The notes below the pieces were generated by a model, which made no database searches, was not told where the DNA came from, and saw nothing but the letters and a program-made list of their open reading frames with translations. A stretch of 51,015 bases of DNA. Source: Jaenimonas drosophilae (lineage: Eukaryota > Euglenozoa > Kinetoplastea > Trypanosomatida > Trypanosomatidae). The position numbers and the translations under genes were made by a program. The stretch lies in assembly GCA_030849065.1 (NCBI GenBank), contig JASAON010001545.1, forward strand, positions 1-51,015. Reading direction: 5' to 3'. Positions 26,880 through 35,648 of this stretch are shown piece after piece (within the stretch, counting starts at the first letter, position 1; every line of letters starts with the position of its first letter).

Positions 26880-29713
26880 TATGGGTATGCAAAGGGCTCT
26901 GGCGGGGGTACGTCTGCATCAGAGATGACGATGGCTTCAATCAACTTCTGCGGGCCGATCTCCGGCATCGTATCACGAAGGAGGCACACACCCTGTGCGT
27001 CGGGCTTGAGTGGGCGGAAACGGGCATCAATCTCGTGTGAGATGACAGAGAATTGATGAGCCGTCACGCGTGCCGGGTTTTTGAGGAGCTCAAACTTGGC
27101 CTCGGGCTCCTCCGTTCCCTGTTTGGTCGCATCGGTTTCCTTCGCCTCGGCGGCCGTCTCGGTGGCGGCCTCGGCACGAGTGGAGCGTCGCTGCCGCCGC
27201 TCCGCCTCCTTCCTTGTGGTGGAGAGTACAACCACCTGCACTCCCTCCGTCTTGACCTCCTTCTTTGCCTGCAACACTGACTTGGGCACGGCAAATTGGC
27301 TGGGTGGGGCAAGTGACTTGAAGACGTACTCAGGCATCTCGAGGTCCTCATTGAGGCCAATGAAGCAGGTTGGCTGCATCGACAGACTGATCATGAGGGC
27401 GTAGGGGTACCAATACCAGTACTGCGTGAAGAGGAACATTCCCACCACGGACTTATCCAGGCGATGGCGCATTCGGTGAAGGGCATAGGTGGCGTTGCGG
27501 CCGCCAGCGTCAATGAGCCCACTTGCCAGGATGCAGCCAAACTTAGTGCAGTGGTCCTCCTTGCGATCACCAATCTTGGCTTCAAGGAGCTCACGGAACT
27601 CCTTCACCTTTGGTGTGGTCTTCTCCGTCGCCTGTGCAAGGACGATGGCGAGGGCGATGTACGCACCCTGGCGCACATAATCCACCAAGTCGGACTTGAG
27701 GTCCCAGAGGATGCTCACGATATCCTCACGTGCGGTGCCCGCACCACAAATGGCGAGGGCCATGGCCACGCCGTAGCGTACGTGTGGGTTGTAGCTGTCA
27801 AGGAGCACTCGCGTGAGGTCAACGCAGAGAGAAGGGTCCTTGAAGGTTAGGAAGCCAATCATCATGGCGGCGTTGCGGCGAACGTCATCAGAAGTATCCT
27901 TCACGACGATGTTGAGGAGGCGGCTCAGGGCCACCTCGTTCTCGGTTCCTGCATAGGCAAGACCAAGGACGAAGCAGCCACCAAGACGCAACCACGGATC
28001 GCCATGCTCCAGCAAGTCGTTCGCCAAGGGCAGTGCCTCATTCTCTCGGCCCATATTGATGAGGGCCATGGCCATGGAGGTACCTCGGATCACCTTCTCC
28101 TTCTGATTATCCTCGTTGGCCACGTTGAGGAGGCTTTGGAGGGCCACATCGTTGCCGCTGCCCAACATGAGCATGCCAATGCCCACAGCCGCCCCCTCTC
28201 CACCGACGGCATCGCTTCCAGTGACGCAGGTAAACATCGCATCGTAGAGCTCCTCATCCTGCAGGCCCATGGCTGAGAGGCCAAGACCCAGTGAGGCACC
28301 ATGCACCATCTGAACGTCGTTGGAGTAGGAGAGGAGATTGCTGCGGAGGTACTCCACAACCTGACGGTCCTGCGACACGCCAAGAGGGGCATAGATGAGG
28401 CCGAGGGCGTACAGAGCGCCAGCTTCTTGATAAGGTAGCGCAGAGAGGCTGCTGGTGGGCAAGTAGGGCTCCAGGATCTTCATGGCCTCGCTCGTGTGGC
28501 CGCGGTGAATCACGCCGACGGAGGCGATCGCGACAAACTTGGCCCACGCCTCGGCCTTTCCGAGCCACGGCATGTTGTCTCGGAGAAAGCCGTCAATGGT
28601 TGTGCCGCAGTACATGAAGGAGTTGGCCATCACTGTGGCGTTGTGGACGAGGGAGAGCTTCGTGTCAATCAGCTTCTTGATTTGGTTGAGCACATGCACA
28701 TCTGCCGCACAGCGTGAGTAGAGAAACTTCAGGTAGAGGCTCGTCGTGATCTCTCCCGTGAGGACCGACAGAAGCTGCGCCTTGGTCTTGGCGTGCGCGC
28801 CTGTGCCCGTCGCAGCCGCGGCCGTGCCTGAGGCATCTTCGTTTCCATTGGCGTCCTTCGACGGCGATGCGCCAATGTTCAGCTCCGCGACCAAGGAGGA
28901 GATGAACTGCTGATTGCCGTACTGGAAGAGGTCGAAGGCGAGCTGCATCGCCATCATCTTGTTGCCGTCGTTGAGAAGTTGCATGAGGAGGTTGGCGGTC
29001 GCCTCATAATCACCAAGGAAGAGCAGGCACTGTGCCAGAGCGAAGTAGTCCACCGTTGCAAGGCCCTCGGTATAGAGGATGGAGAGGAGGCGCAGAATGA
29101 CACGACGGAAGCTGATATCCGACATCAACACATTCGCCACCTCAAATGTGTAGTTGAGGATCTCAGCCGAGCGAGTGCGGGAGAGGTACTGCCGCAACAC
29201 CTTCTCGAGGAAGTCCATACGGCAGGCGCGGATGGTAAAGCCCACGAGCTCCTTCACCTCGTCGAGGCCTTCCTCTTGCAAGATCCAACGTAACGTGAGG
29301 GTGGTGAAGAGTTCCTGCAGACGTGGGTCCACCACCCCGCGCTCCTCCGCTGGCTTCTCCTGATACTCAACGTACTGATCAATGCAGCGGTTGAGGATCG
29401 TGTCGGTGAAGAGGGAACGATCGGCCTGGCCAATCGCTGATCCTGCGGCAAGGGCATAGTGCACTGAATCATCGTAGGCACCAAGATGGAAGTACATGTG
29501 GGAGGCCACCAAGGAGGCCAGACGACGAGTTTCTTCGCTGAGGTGGCGAGCCTCACATAGCTCCACAATGACAGACAAGTCGGCGCTAATTTCATGCCAG
29601 AAAGTATCCATCAACGACGCCACCCGCTTCAACGCAAAGAGGATTACCGCCTCATCCTTCTCACGAAGCAGAGACAACGCGCTCTTTGCCGAAGACATGG
29701 TGCCGATTGCCAT
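26879..29713 (-). CDS. RPN2: 26S proteasome regulatory subunit Rpn2 (PSMD1)
   Basis: 944 residues from ATG 29713; an alternative in-frame ATG at 29698 gives MSSAKSALSLL, which aligns well with the family start. The N-terminal helical region includes LFALKRVASLMDTFWHEIS and LVASHMYFHLGAYDDSVHYALAAG. The centre is an array of proteasome/cyclosome repeats (YALGLIYAPLG, GASLGLGLSAMG, GTSMAMALINMG, GCFVLGLAYAGT, GVAMALAICGAG). After a Lys/Glu-rich linker comes the conserved C-terminal block ARVTAHQFSVISHEIDARFRP. It is the scaffold of the 19S base, and Rpn2 binds Rpn13 and helps place the deubiquitinating and ubiquitin-receptor subunits. Length and order of parts are normal. Confidence 0.96.
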   Translation of the reverse strand: MAIGTMSSAKSALSLLREKDEAVILFALKRVASLMDTFWHEISADLSVIVELCEARHLSEETRRLASLVASHMYFHLGAYDDSVHYALAAGSAIGQADRSLFTDTILNRCIDQYVEYQEKPAEERGVVDPRLQELFTTLTLRWILQEEGLDEVKELVGFTIRACRMDFLEKVLRQYLSRTRSAEILNYTFEVANVLMSDISFRRVILRLLSILYTEGLATVDYFALAQCLLFLGDYEATANLLMQLLNDGNKMMAMQLAFDLFQYGNQQFISSLVAELNIGASPSKDANGNEDASGTAAAATGTGAHAKTKAQLLSVLTGEITTSLYLKFLYSRCAADVHVLNQIKKLIDTKLSLVHNATVMANSFMYCGTTIDGFLRDNMPWLGKAEAWAKFVAIASVGVIHRGHTSEAMKILEPYLPTSSLSALPYQEAGALYALGLIYAPLGVSQDRQVVEYLRSNLLSYSNDVQMVHGASLGLGLSAMGLQDEELYDAMFTCVTGSDAVGGEGAAVGIGMLMLGSGNDVALQSLLNVANEDNQKEKVIRGTSMAMALINMGRENEALPLANDLLEHGDPWLRLGGCFVLGLAYAGTENEVALSRLLNIVVKDTSDDVRRNAAMMIGFLTFKDPSLCVDLTRVLLDSYNPHVRYGVAMALAICGAGTAREDIVSILWDLKSDLVDYVRQGAYIALAIVLAQATEKTTPKVKEFRELLEAKIGDRKEDHCTKFGCILASGLIDAGGRNATYALHRMRHRLDKSVVGMFLFTQYWYWYPYALMISLSMQPTCFIGLNEDLEMPEYVFKSLAPPSQFAVPKSVLQAKKEVKTEGVQVVVLSTTRKEAERRQRRSTRAEAATETAAEAKETDATKQGTEEPEAKFELLKNPARVTAHQFSVISHEIDARFRPLKPDAQGVCLLRDTMPEIGPQKLIEAIVISDADVPPPEPFAYP

Positions 29714-30159
29714 GATGGACAAATCGCACTCACAATAAACAATAATCAAGTAACAAGAAGTAGTTCTGAGATGGAACTAAGCTCAGCCACGACGGTATAG
29801 ATGAGATGTGTGGCTTGTGCGAATAGTTGATGTCGGCACCACCTGTGGGCTACGTAGTGCTCTAATACAGGTAAACTGTACGTGGCATGTGAAGACAACG
29901 ATGAAAAAAAAAAGAAGAAGCAGAGAGAATTGTTGGTGGCAGTGTGTGCTTCCGCAGCAATACAGCGACACTCAGTAAGAGGAGGAGTAAGGCACAAGCG
30001 CATTGACTTGCGGTGATGACCTCACCACGCATGTGTGTTTCTTAGTTGGAATTAATCGGCATGCAGAATCAGAAAGAAGGTGTGTGGGGAAGATGACAGA
30101 GGGAAGATATTCTCAGCACCACTCCACTCACACAAGATCCACCCCGACCGCTTAGGTAG
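29714..30159. other. Gene-free spacer
   Basis: About 446 bp. An A-run at 29904-29913 (T-run in the transcript, part of TTCTTCTTTTTTTTTTCATC) is a polypyrimidine tract within reach of the Rpn2 start. The rest should be 3' UTR of the NSUN5-like gene. Nothing else recognised. Confidence 0.5.
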
Positions 30160-31707
30160 TTAAGACGTCTCTTCCTCCTCTTCCTCTTCCTCCATCGTGT
30201 CAGGGGCGGCGGAGGCGGGGGCGACAGCGGGAGCTTTAAGAAGGCGGTCAAAGCGCGCCACGAAGAAGCCATTTGTTGCATCCGTGGCGGGGTCGCACCG
30301 GATTGTAAAGTCCAGCGGCTCCGTATCCTCAGCATTCTTCCATCCACGTGTCTTCCACGTCTTGGGCATGATGTTGCTCAACACCCACCCGCGGCCCTTG
30401 ACGCGTTCATCAGCGAGAACCTCACGCACCACTCCCTCATTCTCCACCTCATGCACGGAGCAGGTTGAGTACACCACAGAGCGGCAGTTGTCAAAGGAGA
30501 GGAGTGAGTGTGCGAGAAGCTTCCGCTGAAGCCGAGAGAGCTTTGCCACACGCTCACTCGTGCTGCTTGAAAAATCGTTGCTCTGTTGTTGAGGGTTGAC
30601 GGACTTGGACCCATCCACGGCATACTCATCTTCGGTCTGTTGGTCATCTTCCGTGGCACTGGCCTTGGCTGCCTGCAACGCCACATCGACGCGACTGACG
30701 ACACCACTCGCACTGCAGCTAGGGTCGAGGAGGATGGCTTCCGTGGCCAAACGATCATCGGAGCTCAGCTGGAAGAAGTCCATGTTAACCACATTCACAT
30801 AATCCCCAGCGCCAAGCGATTGAGTCCGGCGCTGAAGCAACTCCGCACGACGCTCATCGCGCTCCGTTGCCATGATCTTCATGCGTGGCTGGCCAATGGC
30901 GGCCAATTGAGTCGTCTTGTTACCTGGCGCCGCACAGGCGTCGATGATGTACTCGAGCGGCTTCTCACCCGCGGGTGCTGCAAAGGGGCGAACCACATTC
31001 ACGGCATCAAGGAGCACACAAGCAGGGAGGCAGGAGGCACGATCCTGCAAGATGAGCTGCCCCCGTCGCACGGCCGGATGGGCGTGAAGATCCGTTCCTG
31101 GAGGGAAGACTAGCAGAGAAGGAACCACTGGATCGATGGTGAAGGCCGGTAGTTTCAGCTGGCGACGCTTCTTCGGCGCCTCCTCGCCTTCGGTGTCTCG
31201 CGCGCGCTTGGCGGATTCTGCTCCACGAAGACGTTCAACGAGGGTATCCACCTCCACCTTCAGCGTATTAACACGGGCGTAGCGCGGCAAGCGCAGGACG
31301 GAGCTCTCGCCGTTCTTTCCCGCCTCCTCCGTCTCATCAAACTTTTCATCGGTGCGTGGAGGAATGTGGTGGTGTTTATACACCTTCCAGTAGGCCTCAC
31401 GTAGAAAAGAAGCTGACTGGGTGATGGCACGTGCTGTGGTGTCATTTTGTGTGTTGACGCCTTTTCCCACAACAACATCGTAGGCCATGCACATGGCAAA
31501 CTCGGTGTTGACCTGCGGGTAGTACTTGAAAAACTCAGCCACCTCCAGCACATCCTCAAGAAGCTCGTAGTGACGGAGGGTCTCACAGACAACGGCATAG
31601 GTTTGCTTCTTCTTCTGCATCTCCTTGCGTAGGCAGAGCGCCTTGGCAGTGCCGTTTCCGGCACGAACAATGCGGATGATGTCCGCCGCTTGCCGATACA
31701 CGTCCAT
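30160..31707 (-). CDS. NSUN5/Rcm1-type 25S/28S rRNA (cytosine-C5) methyltransferase
   Basis: 515 residues from ATG 31707. The N-terminus MDVYRQAADIIRIVRAGNG... AVVCETLRHYELLEDVL resembles the NSUN5 N-terminal helical domain. The methyltransferase core shows motif I IDACAAPGNKTTQLAAIG, motif IV LDPSCSASGV (the PCS region here is PSCS) and motif VI VVYSTCSVHEVENEGVV with the catalytic cysteine. It ends FFVARFDRLLK plus an acidic tail of glutamates. The family methylates one conserved cytosine in domain IV of large-subunit rRNA. An insert with a run of Gln, Asp and Ser sits between motifs IV and VI. Nuclear/nucleolar location expected. Confidence 0.92.
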   Translation of the reverse strand: MDVYRQAADIIRIVRAGNGTAKALCLRKEMQKKKQTYAVVCETLRHYELLEDVLEVAEFFKYYPQVNTEFAMCMAYDVVVGKGVNTQNDTTARAITQSASFLREAYWKVYKHHHIPPRTDEKFDETEEAGKNGESSVLRLPRYARVNTLKVEVDTLVERLRGAESAKRARDTEGEEAPKKRRQLKLPAFTIDPVVPSLLVFPPGTDLHAHPAVRRGQLILQDRASCLPACVLLDAVNVVRPFAAPAGEKPLEYIIDACAAPGNKTTQLAAIGQPRMKIMATERDERRAELLQRRTQSLGAGDYVNVVNMDFFQLSSDDRLATEAILLDPSCSASGVVSRVDVALQAAKASATEDDQQTEDEYAVDGSKSVNPQQQSNDFSSSTSERVAKLSRLQRKLLAHSLLSFDNCRSVVYSTCSVHEVENEGVVREVLADERVKGRGWVLSNIMPKTWKTRGWKNAEDTEPLDFTIRCDPATDATNGFFVARFDRLLKAPAVAPASAAPDTMEEEEEEEETS

Positions 31708-31986
31708 GCTACTCCACAAATAACTAGAAACTTGTTAGTAAAACGTGTGTGTCTGCGAATGGGTTGAGACCTCAACGAAGACTTCAGCTGTGGTCCGTCT
31801 ATCCTTGAAACTCAAACAGACAAGATAAAAATAGGAACATGAAGAGAATTGGCAGTTTTAGGCCACATGCACTCTCACGTCAACACACTTCGGCACTGGG
31901 GGTGAAGTTGCAAGTATGGATTGACCGAGGAACGAAGATCAATGTGATTCGCACCACGACTTCATGCCAAATGAAGATGTGGTGAG

Positions 31987-33669
31987 TTACGCATGGTGCT
32001 CCCACACACGCACCGTTGTTTGCGTCGCCTTCGATGTCCTAGGATCTCCTTTGCGGTGGTGGATCTTCGAGCTACACCGAAGAGTACGGCTACTTTTCAG
32101 CCACTTCCCATCAATCATGAAGCCCGGATCGTTGTTCCGCTCTGCTCGTGCGCAGTTCAGAAGGTTCGCCATGCGTTGAGCCGTACCAACGGTGAATCGG
32201 CGATCTGCTGCGTCTTCATCGGGCGTTGTGTCGTTGTTGGCGACGCAACACGCCACGATGGATTGATCGCAGCCACAAACGCGCAGCGCCTGAACCGATG
32301 CGAAGGAACCACCTGCGTGCTTGAGGATGGCGGATTCGAGACCTTCACTTGTGGGGAGGACGTGAGCGTTGATGAGGAGCACTCCACCAGGACGAAGACG
32401 TGCTCGGCAACGCTTCAAAAGACCGCCATCATGCATCATTGTTTCACGGTCAGGGTCGTAGCAATCCAAAAAGATGAGACCATAAAGAGCCTCTCCTGGG
32501 GCGTTTTCCATGCCCTGTGCTGTTGGCTCATCGCGCGAGCTCCTTGCCACGCTCTGAGAAAGATGATTAGGCGGTTGCAGAAAACTGGCGGCGTCCTGAA
32601 GAAAAAACCGATAGCGAAGCAGCTCCGCATCCCCACCACAGCGCCGCACGGCAGCAGCAAGAGTGTTGGTGGGCCGCTTTACCCATGCTGCTGCCACCTC
32701 AGCTGCACAGGTTGGAGCCTGCTTATTGCGAGAGCATGCCTCCAGTACTGCTGGTTCAATCTCCACTACATCAATGGGAACCGCTGGGGGTAGCACATGA
32801 TCCAAGCACTGCCCAAGCACGTTTCCGCCTAATCCAAGAACCAGTACAGCATCTTTTTCATCGTGAGGAAGAAGACGTCGTGCGATGACTGGAAGGCAGC
32901 TGAATATGTCTCCGTCTTGGTCCTCCTCCGTGGAAGTTTGTCTAAGCTCACCACAACTTGGCAGCATTTTTACAATGCTCATCTCTTCATCTGTTGCTCG
33001 CCGCAGGGCATACACGAGGAGGCCAAAGTGAATCATGTGACGCGGATAGCATTCCAGCTCCATTGGCATATCTGGCCGGCAGATGGACTGCAGCGCGTAG
33101 CTTGCCGGACGTGGATGAGATCCAACATCGTGCGCGACAAGATGAAGGCTGTGGAAGACGATGGACACCTCTGTCATGCGTGGGGTACGTCGGGTCTTCT
33201 TGAGAATGGGGGTGGAAGGCACCACCGTTGCCACAGTTTCTGCCCACATCACGCAGTACTTGGTGAGTACGCGACACGGAATGCAGGAGAGAATAGATGT
33301 GCGGCACTTCAGAAGAGCAACAGGTTGGCTCTCCAGTTGGGACGATGTCGATGAAGTTGTGCGGGTGGAGAAGGACTCGTCCCCCTCAATCAGGTAATCG
33401 AGCGTGGAACGTCGTCGTCGTTTGCGGGAGCCATTCGGAACTGCATCACTGATAATAACGCGTTCATTCATCAACAATGAATCCCGTTGCTGTGAAAGCG
33501 AGCGGTAGGTAGCCGTGTCTGTAAAGTAGTGCTCCACTTCCATCGAAATGTGCTTCTCAGCACTACGGATGAGCGTATCCATGTGCAGAATTTCAAGGTC
33601 TAGTTGATGATCCGTGTGTGGGTGGAGGGAGAACGCTTCTCCTCCTCCGTTGTGCCTAACAACAAACAT
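31987..33669 (-). CDS. Spermidine-synthase-fold methyltransferase, METTL13-like
   Basis: 560 residues, ATG 33669 to TAA 31987. The C-terminal half is a class I methyltransferase of the spermidine-synthase type: AVLVLGLGGNVLGQCLDH (about 274-291), acidic strand IDVVEIEPAVLEA, YGLIFLDCYDPDRE and LRPGGVLLINAHVLP. The true spermidine-synthase GGGDGG loop is absent, so polyamine synthesis is unlikely. The layout is nearest to the C-terminal domain of METTL13, which methylates eEF1A, though the substrate here is unknown. The N-terminal half (RNGG..., SHPRPASYALQSICRPDMPM) contains strands that may belong to the same fold, with a basic RKRRRRS patch near 82. Cytosolic or nuclear. Confidence 0.8.
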   Translation of the reverse strand: MFVVRHNGGGEAFSLHPHTDHQLDLEILHMDTLIRSAEKHISMEVEHYFTDTATYRSLSQQRDSLLMNERVIISDAVPNGSRKRRRRSTLDYLIEGDESFSTRTTSSTSSQLESQPVALLKCRTSILSCIPCRVLTKYCVMWAETVATVVPSTPILKKTRRTPRMTEVSIVFHSLHLVAHDVGSHPRPASYALQSICRPDMPMELECYPRHMIHFGLLVYALRRATDEEMSIVKMLPSCGELRQTSTEEDQDGDIFSCLPVIARRLLPHDEKDAVLVLGLGGNVLGQCLDHVLPPAVPIDVVEIEPAVLEACSRNKQAPTCAAEVAAAWVKRPTNTLAAAVRRCGGDAELLRYRFFLQDAASFLQPPNHLSQSVARSSRDEPTAQGMENAPGEALYGLIFLDCYDPDRETMMHDGGLLKRCRARLRPGGVLLINAHVLPTSEGLESAILKHAGGSFASVQALRVCGCDQSIVACCVANNDTTPDEDAADRRFTVGTAQRMANLLNCARAERNNDPGFMIDGKWLKSSRTLRCSSKIHHRKGDPRTSKATQTTVRVWEHHA

Positions 33670-34387
33670 TTAACCAAAACAACAATCATCACCAAAGGGG
33701 GAAACACAAAAAAACAGTAGAATTACAGAGAGTGCTTACTGATCTCAGACACACAATCACTCGCTCCATCAACATATCAGCGTGCACGTTTCAGAAAAAA
33801 TGGAGCCGTGCTGCTACCGTGGCTTCGATGCACCGACAGAAAAAAGATTATGAAAAAAAGCTATAGCCAACGCAGCTCGAGCGCAAAGGGTTCCTCCAGC
33901 AATACAAGTTGGCTATAGAGCAGAAGAAGGGTATAACACCTCGCTCACTCTCCTCTCATTGAAAACGCTCGACCAAAAAAAACGTCAAAATAAAAGCAGA
34001 TACTCCTTCAGCAGGCCACCTTCTACGAGTGTTGAAAGGCGGAGCAAGTACGCGCCAATACACGCACTACAACACATTAAGATGTACGCTTGAGCGGCCA
34101 GGCCAGCCTCAAAACATGATATAATGAGAGAATGACAGAGGGCTGATACGAAGTAGAAGTACTGAGCATTCGGTGATATTGTGAGTGGGCAACGCTGAGC
34201 ATATAATAGCTGCGCGCCAAATAAAAGACATCCCACCTCACCAACGACGCCCTTCGTGGATCTTCACGAACAAACAAACAAACAAAAGGGCTTCTGGAAA
34301 CAGAAACAATGGCCATGCGGGAAAAAAAACTGTGTCACCAGAATAAAAAAGTAGAAGCAAAACATACCGGCATCTCACGCAGATGTA
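33670..34387. other. Gene-free spacer with hairpin and T-runs
   Basis: About 718 bp between the METTL13-like gene and the first acylated small protein. It holds the perfect 10-bp inverted repeat at 33861-33918 listed separately. Several plus-strand A-runs (33707-33713, 33796-33801, 33853-33859, 33975-33982) read as T-tracts in the transcript. No convincing coding frame. Confidence 0.55.
33853..33918 (-). ncRNA. Candidate hairpin RNA followed by a T7 run
   Basis: The arms CTATAGCCAA (33861-33870) and TTGGCTATAG (33909-33918) are perfectly complementary over 10 bp, with a 38-nt loop that includes the palindrome GCTCGAGC. In transcript sense the stem is followed by C and seven T. That looks like the end of a short RNA polymerase III transcript, but the T-run could equally be the polypyrimidine tract of the downstream methyltransferase gene. 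No tRNA-like internal promoter boxes were recognised. Confidence 0.35.
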
Positions 34388-34858
34388 CTACCAATTATCA
34401 TCCCCACCTCCAAAATCATCGCCGCCAAAATCATTGTTGTCATCAAAGTTGTTTCCAAAATCGTTGTTGTCATCGAAGTTGTTGCCAACATCGTTGTTGT
34501 CATCGAAGTTGTTGCCAAAATCATTGTTGTTATCCCAGCCTCCGTCGTAATTGTTGTCACAGCGCTCATCCATCATATTCTGCCCATCCATTTGAAGTCT
34601 CTCACCTTCGTCAATCATCGCTTGATCATTCAGCGCACGGCCCTCCTGCATCAACTGCTCTCCACGGTCATACAATTGTTGCCCTTCTTGATATTGGTTG
34701 TCGCACCTATCATCACAGTTGCCATTGCATCTACATGGACAGCAATTACACACACAACAAACTCCTCCATGAGGGCCTCCTCCACGGTACGGCCCAGCGC
34801 CATAACGACGACGGTACGGACCATTCTGATGGGTACCAGAAGAACAACAGCTACCCAT
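34388..34858 (-). CDS. Acylated small repeat protein 1 (MGSCCS, Cys-rich and NDFG repeats)
   Basis: 156 residues from ATG 34858 to TAG. It begins MGSCCSSG: Gly2 and Ser6 fit N-myristoyltransferase, and Cys4 and Cys5 suit palmitoylation. Next comes a Gly/Arg/Tyr segment, then a dense cysteine block (Cys at 34, 35, 37, 39, 40, 42, 44, 48 and 52) that could bind metal or carry more acyl groups. A likely amphipathic helix follows (YQEGQQLYDRGEQLMQEG...). Then come three 10-residue NND(F/V)GNNFDD repeats (111-140) and the end GGGDDNW. No signal peptide or membrane helix. It is the largest and most upstream-diverged of the five family members. Start choice rests on the acylation motif, since a longer open frame exists upstream. 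Confidence 0.8.
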   Translation of the reverse strand: MGSCCSSGTHQNGPYRRRYGAGPYRGGGPHGGVCCVCNCCPCRCNGNCDDRCDNQYQEGQQLYDRGEQLMQEGRALNDQAMIDEGERLQMDGQNMMDERCDNNYDGGWDNNNDFGNNFDDNNDVGNNFDDNNDFGNNFDDNNDFGGDDFGGGDDNW

Positions 34859-34941
34859 ACTTACACAAAATTGCAACACAAACCAGTCTCGCAATGAATA
34901 CAACACTAACCAACCACGCTTTGAAGTTCGACAAAATAGAC

Positions 34942-34953
34942 GCTTGTAAAGCT
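34942..34953 (-). promoter_or_regulatory. Shared upstream element, copy A
   Basis: Transcript-sense AGCTTTACAAGC lies 84 nt upstream of the MGSCCS start. The identical 12-mer lies 55 nt upstream of the MGCGGS start. It may be a common leader or splice-acceptor segment (TTTACAAG), or a relic of duplication. Confidence 0.4.
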
Positions 34954-35219
34954 CTAATTCAACACAACACACGCAAACGAGACCAGGAAAAGAAGGAAAA
35001 CAGATGCAGTAGTCCCTCAGTGCAGAAGCTGTAGTAGCACCGTTTGAGGTGCAGTGTAGTGCAGGTGACCCACATACATGACAAAGCACATCACTTCTAC
35101 GCGAACGGGACAGAAAGCGGCCCACCGCTGCCAAAGACAGCACGTAGAGCATGGGAAGTCATAAGAAATAGTAAGCACGAGGGGCCCAGTGCACTGCGCG
35201 TATCATAGCACACTTTTGA

Positions 35220-35346
35220 TGCGGCAGACAACGGGGTCGGTTAGTGTCCCGACCGTCACATGCCGCACTGCAGTGAGGGAGAGGCGGCACGCACACGGCA
35301 CGCCACTACAGGAGCTGCTTGGTAAAGCACCCTCCCTCACAATGCA
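35220..35346. ncRNA. Candidate structured RNA: two adjacent stem-loops
   Basis: Element 1 (35220-35267) has outer arms TGCGGCA/TGCCGCA (7 bp) and inner arms GGTCGG/CCGACC (6 bp) around an 8-nt loop. Element 2 (35269-35346) has arms TGCA-TGAGGGAG pairing with CTCCCTCA-TGCA (8 plus 4 bp with small bulges), enclosing a small TGCTT/AAGCA hairpin with a 4-nt loop. The strand is unknown because the pairing works on both. No tRNA, snRNA or spliced-leader signature was recognised. Confidence 0.4.
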
Positions 35347-35492
35347 GCCCCGCAAGTCAGTATGATGAGGGTATGACCATGTACAGAAGGTATAACAAGG
35401 TACGGAGAAAAAAATAATGATGGTAGCTGGCTGAAGGGGTGCTACCCACGCACAGTGTGCGCCGCGCTACAGCACAGGAAGCACACCATTGC

Positions 35493-35648
35493 TTAGATTT
35501 GCTGGTTCTCGCCCTCACCGTTCACGGAGGTGCTGGAGGAGCTATTACCGCTGCTGTTCTGGTTGTTTTGGTCGAGCTGCTGCTGCTCCTGCTCCTGCTG
35601 CTGCTGCTGCTCCTCCTCGCGCTTTTCCTTAGATCCTCCGCAGCCCAT
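35493..35648 (-). CDS. Acylated small repeat protein 2 (MGCGGSK, Gln/Glu-rich, 51 aa)
   Basis: 51 residues, ATG 35648 to TAA 35493. It starts MGCGGSKEKREEE: Gly2 for myristate, Cys3 for palmitate, then Ser6 and Lys7. The MGCxxSK pattern is like the flagellar calflagins of trypanosomes. A Gln/Glu run (CAG/GAG codons) follows, then LDQNNQNSSGNSSSSTS, ending NGEGENQQI. Entirely hydrophilic, no fold expected. It is the shortest member and the only one without an aromatic C-terminal residue. The conserved N-terminal motif and its place between two other members make it a real gene in my view despite its length. Confidence 0.72.
   Translation of the reverse strand: MGCGGSKEKREEEQQQQQEQEQQQLDQNNQNSSGNSSSSTSVNGEGENQQI

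Larger units (their letters stand above)
34859..35492. other. Spacer holding a strongly folded segment
   Basis: About 634 bp with no coding frame. It includes the 12-mer GCTTGTAAAGCT at 34942-34953 (shared with another spacer) and the 127-nt folded segment at 35220-35346. A (C/D snoRNA)-like C box ATGATGA at 35362 with CTGA at 35431 was considered and not accepted. Confidence 0.55.

Noticed and set aside
31987..33669. Spermidine synthase proper
   Set aside because: The glycine-rich GGGDGG substrate loop is replaced by GLGGNVLG, and the protein is about twice the enzyme's usual length.
35362..35434. Possible C/D-box snoRNA (ATGATGA at 35362, CTGA at 35431)
   Set aside because: The terminal stem is weak and too far from the C box, and no guide match could be tested. 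The boxes are short enough to arise by chance.
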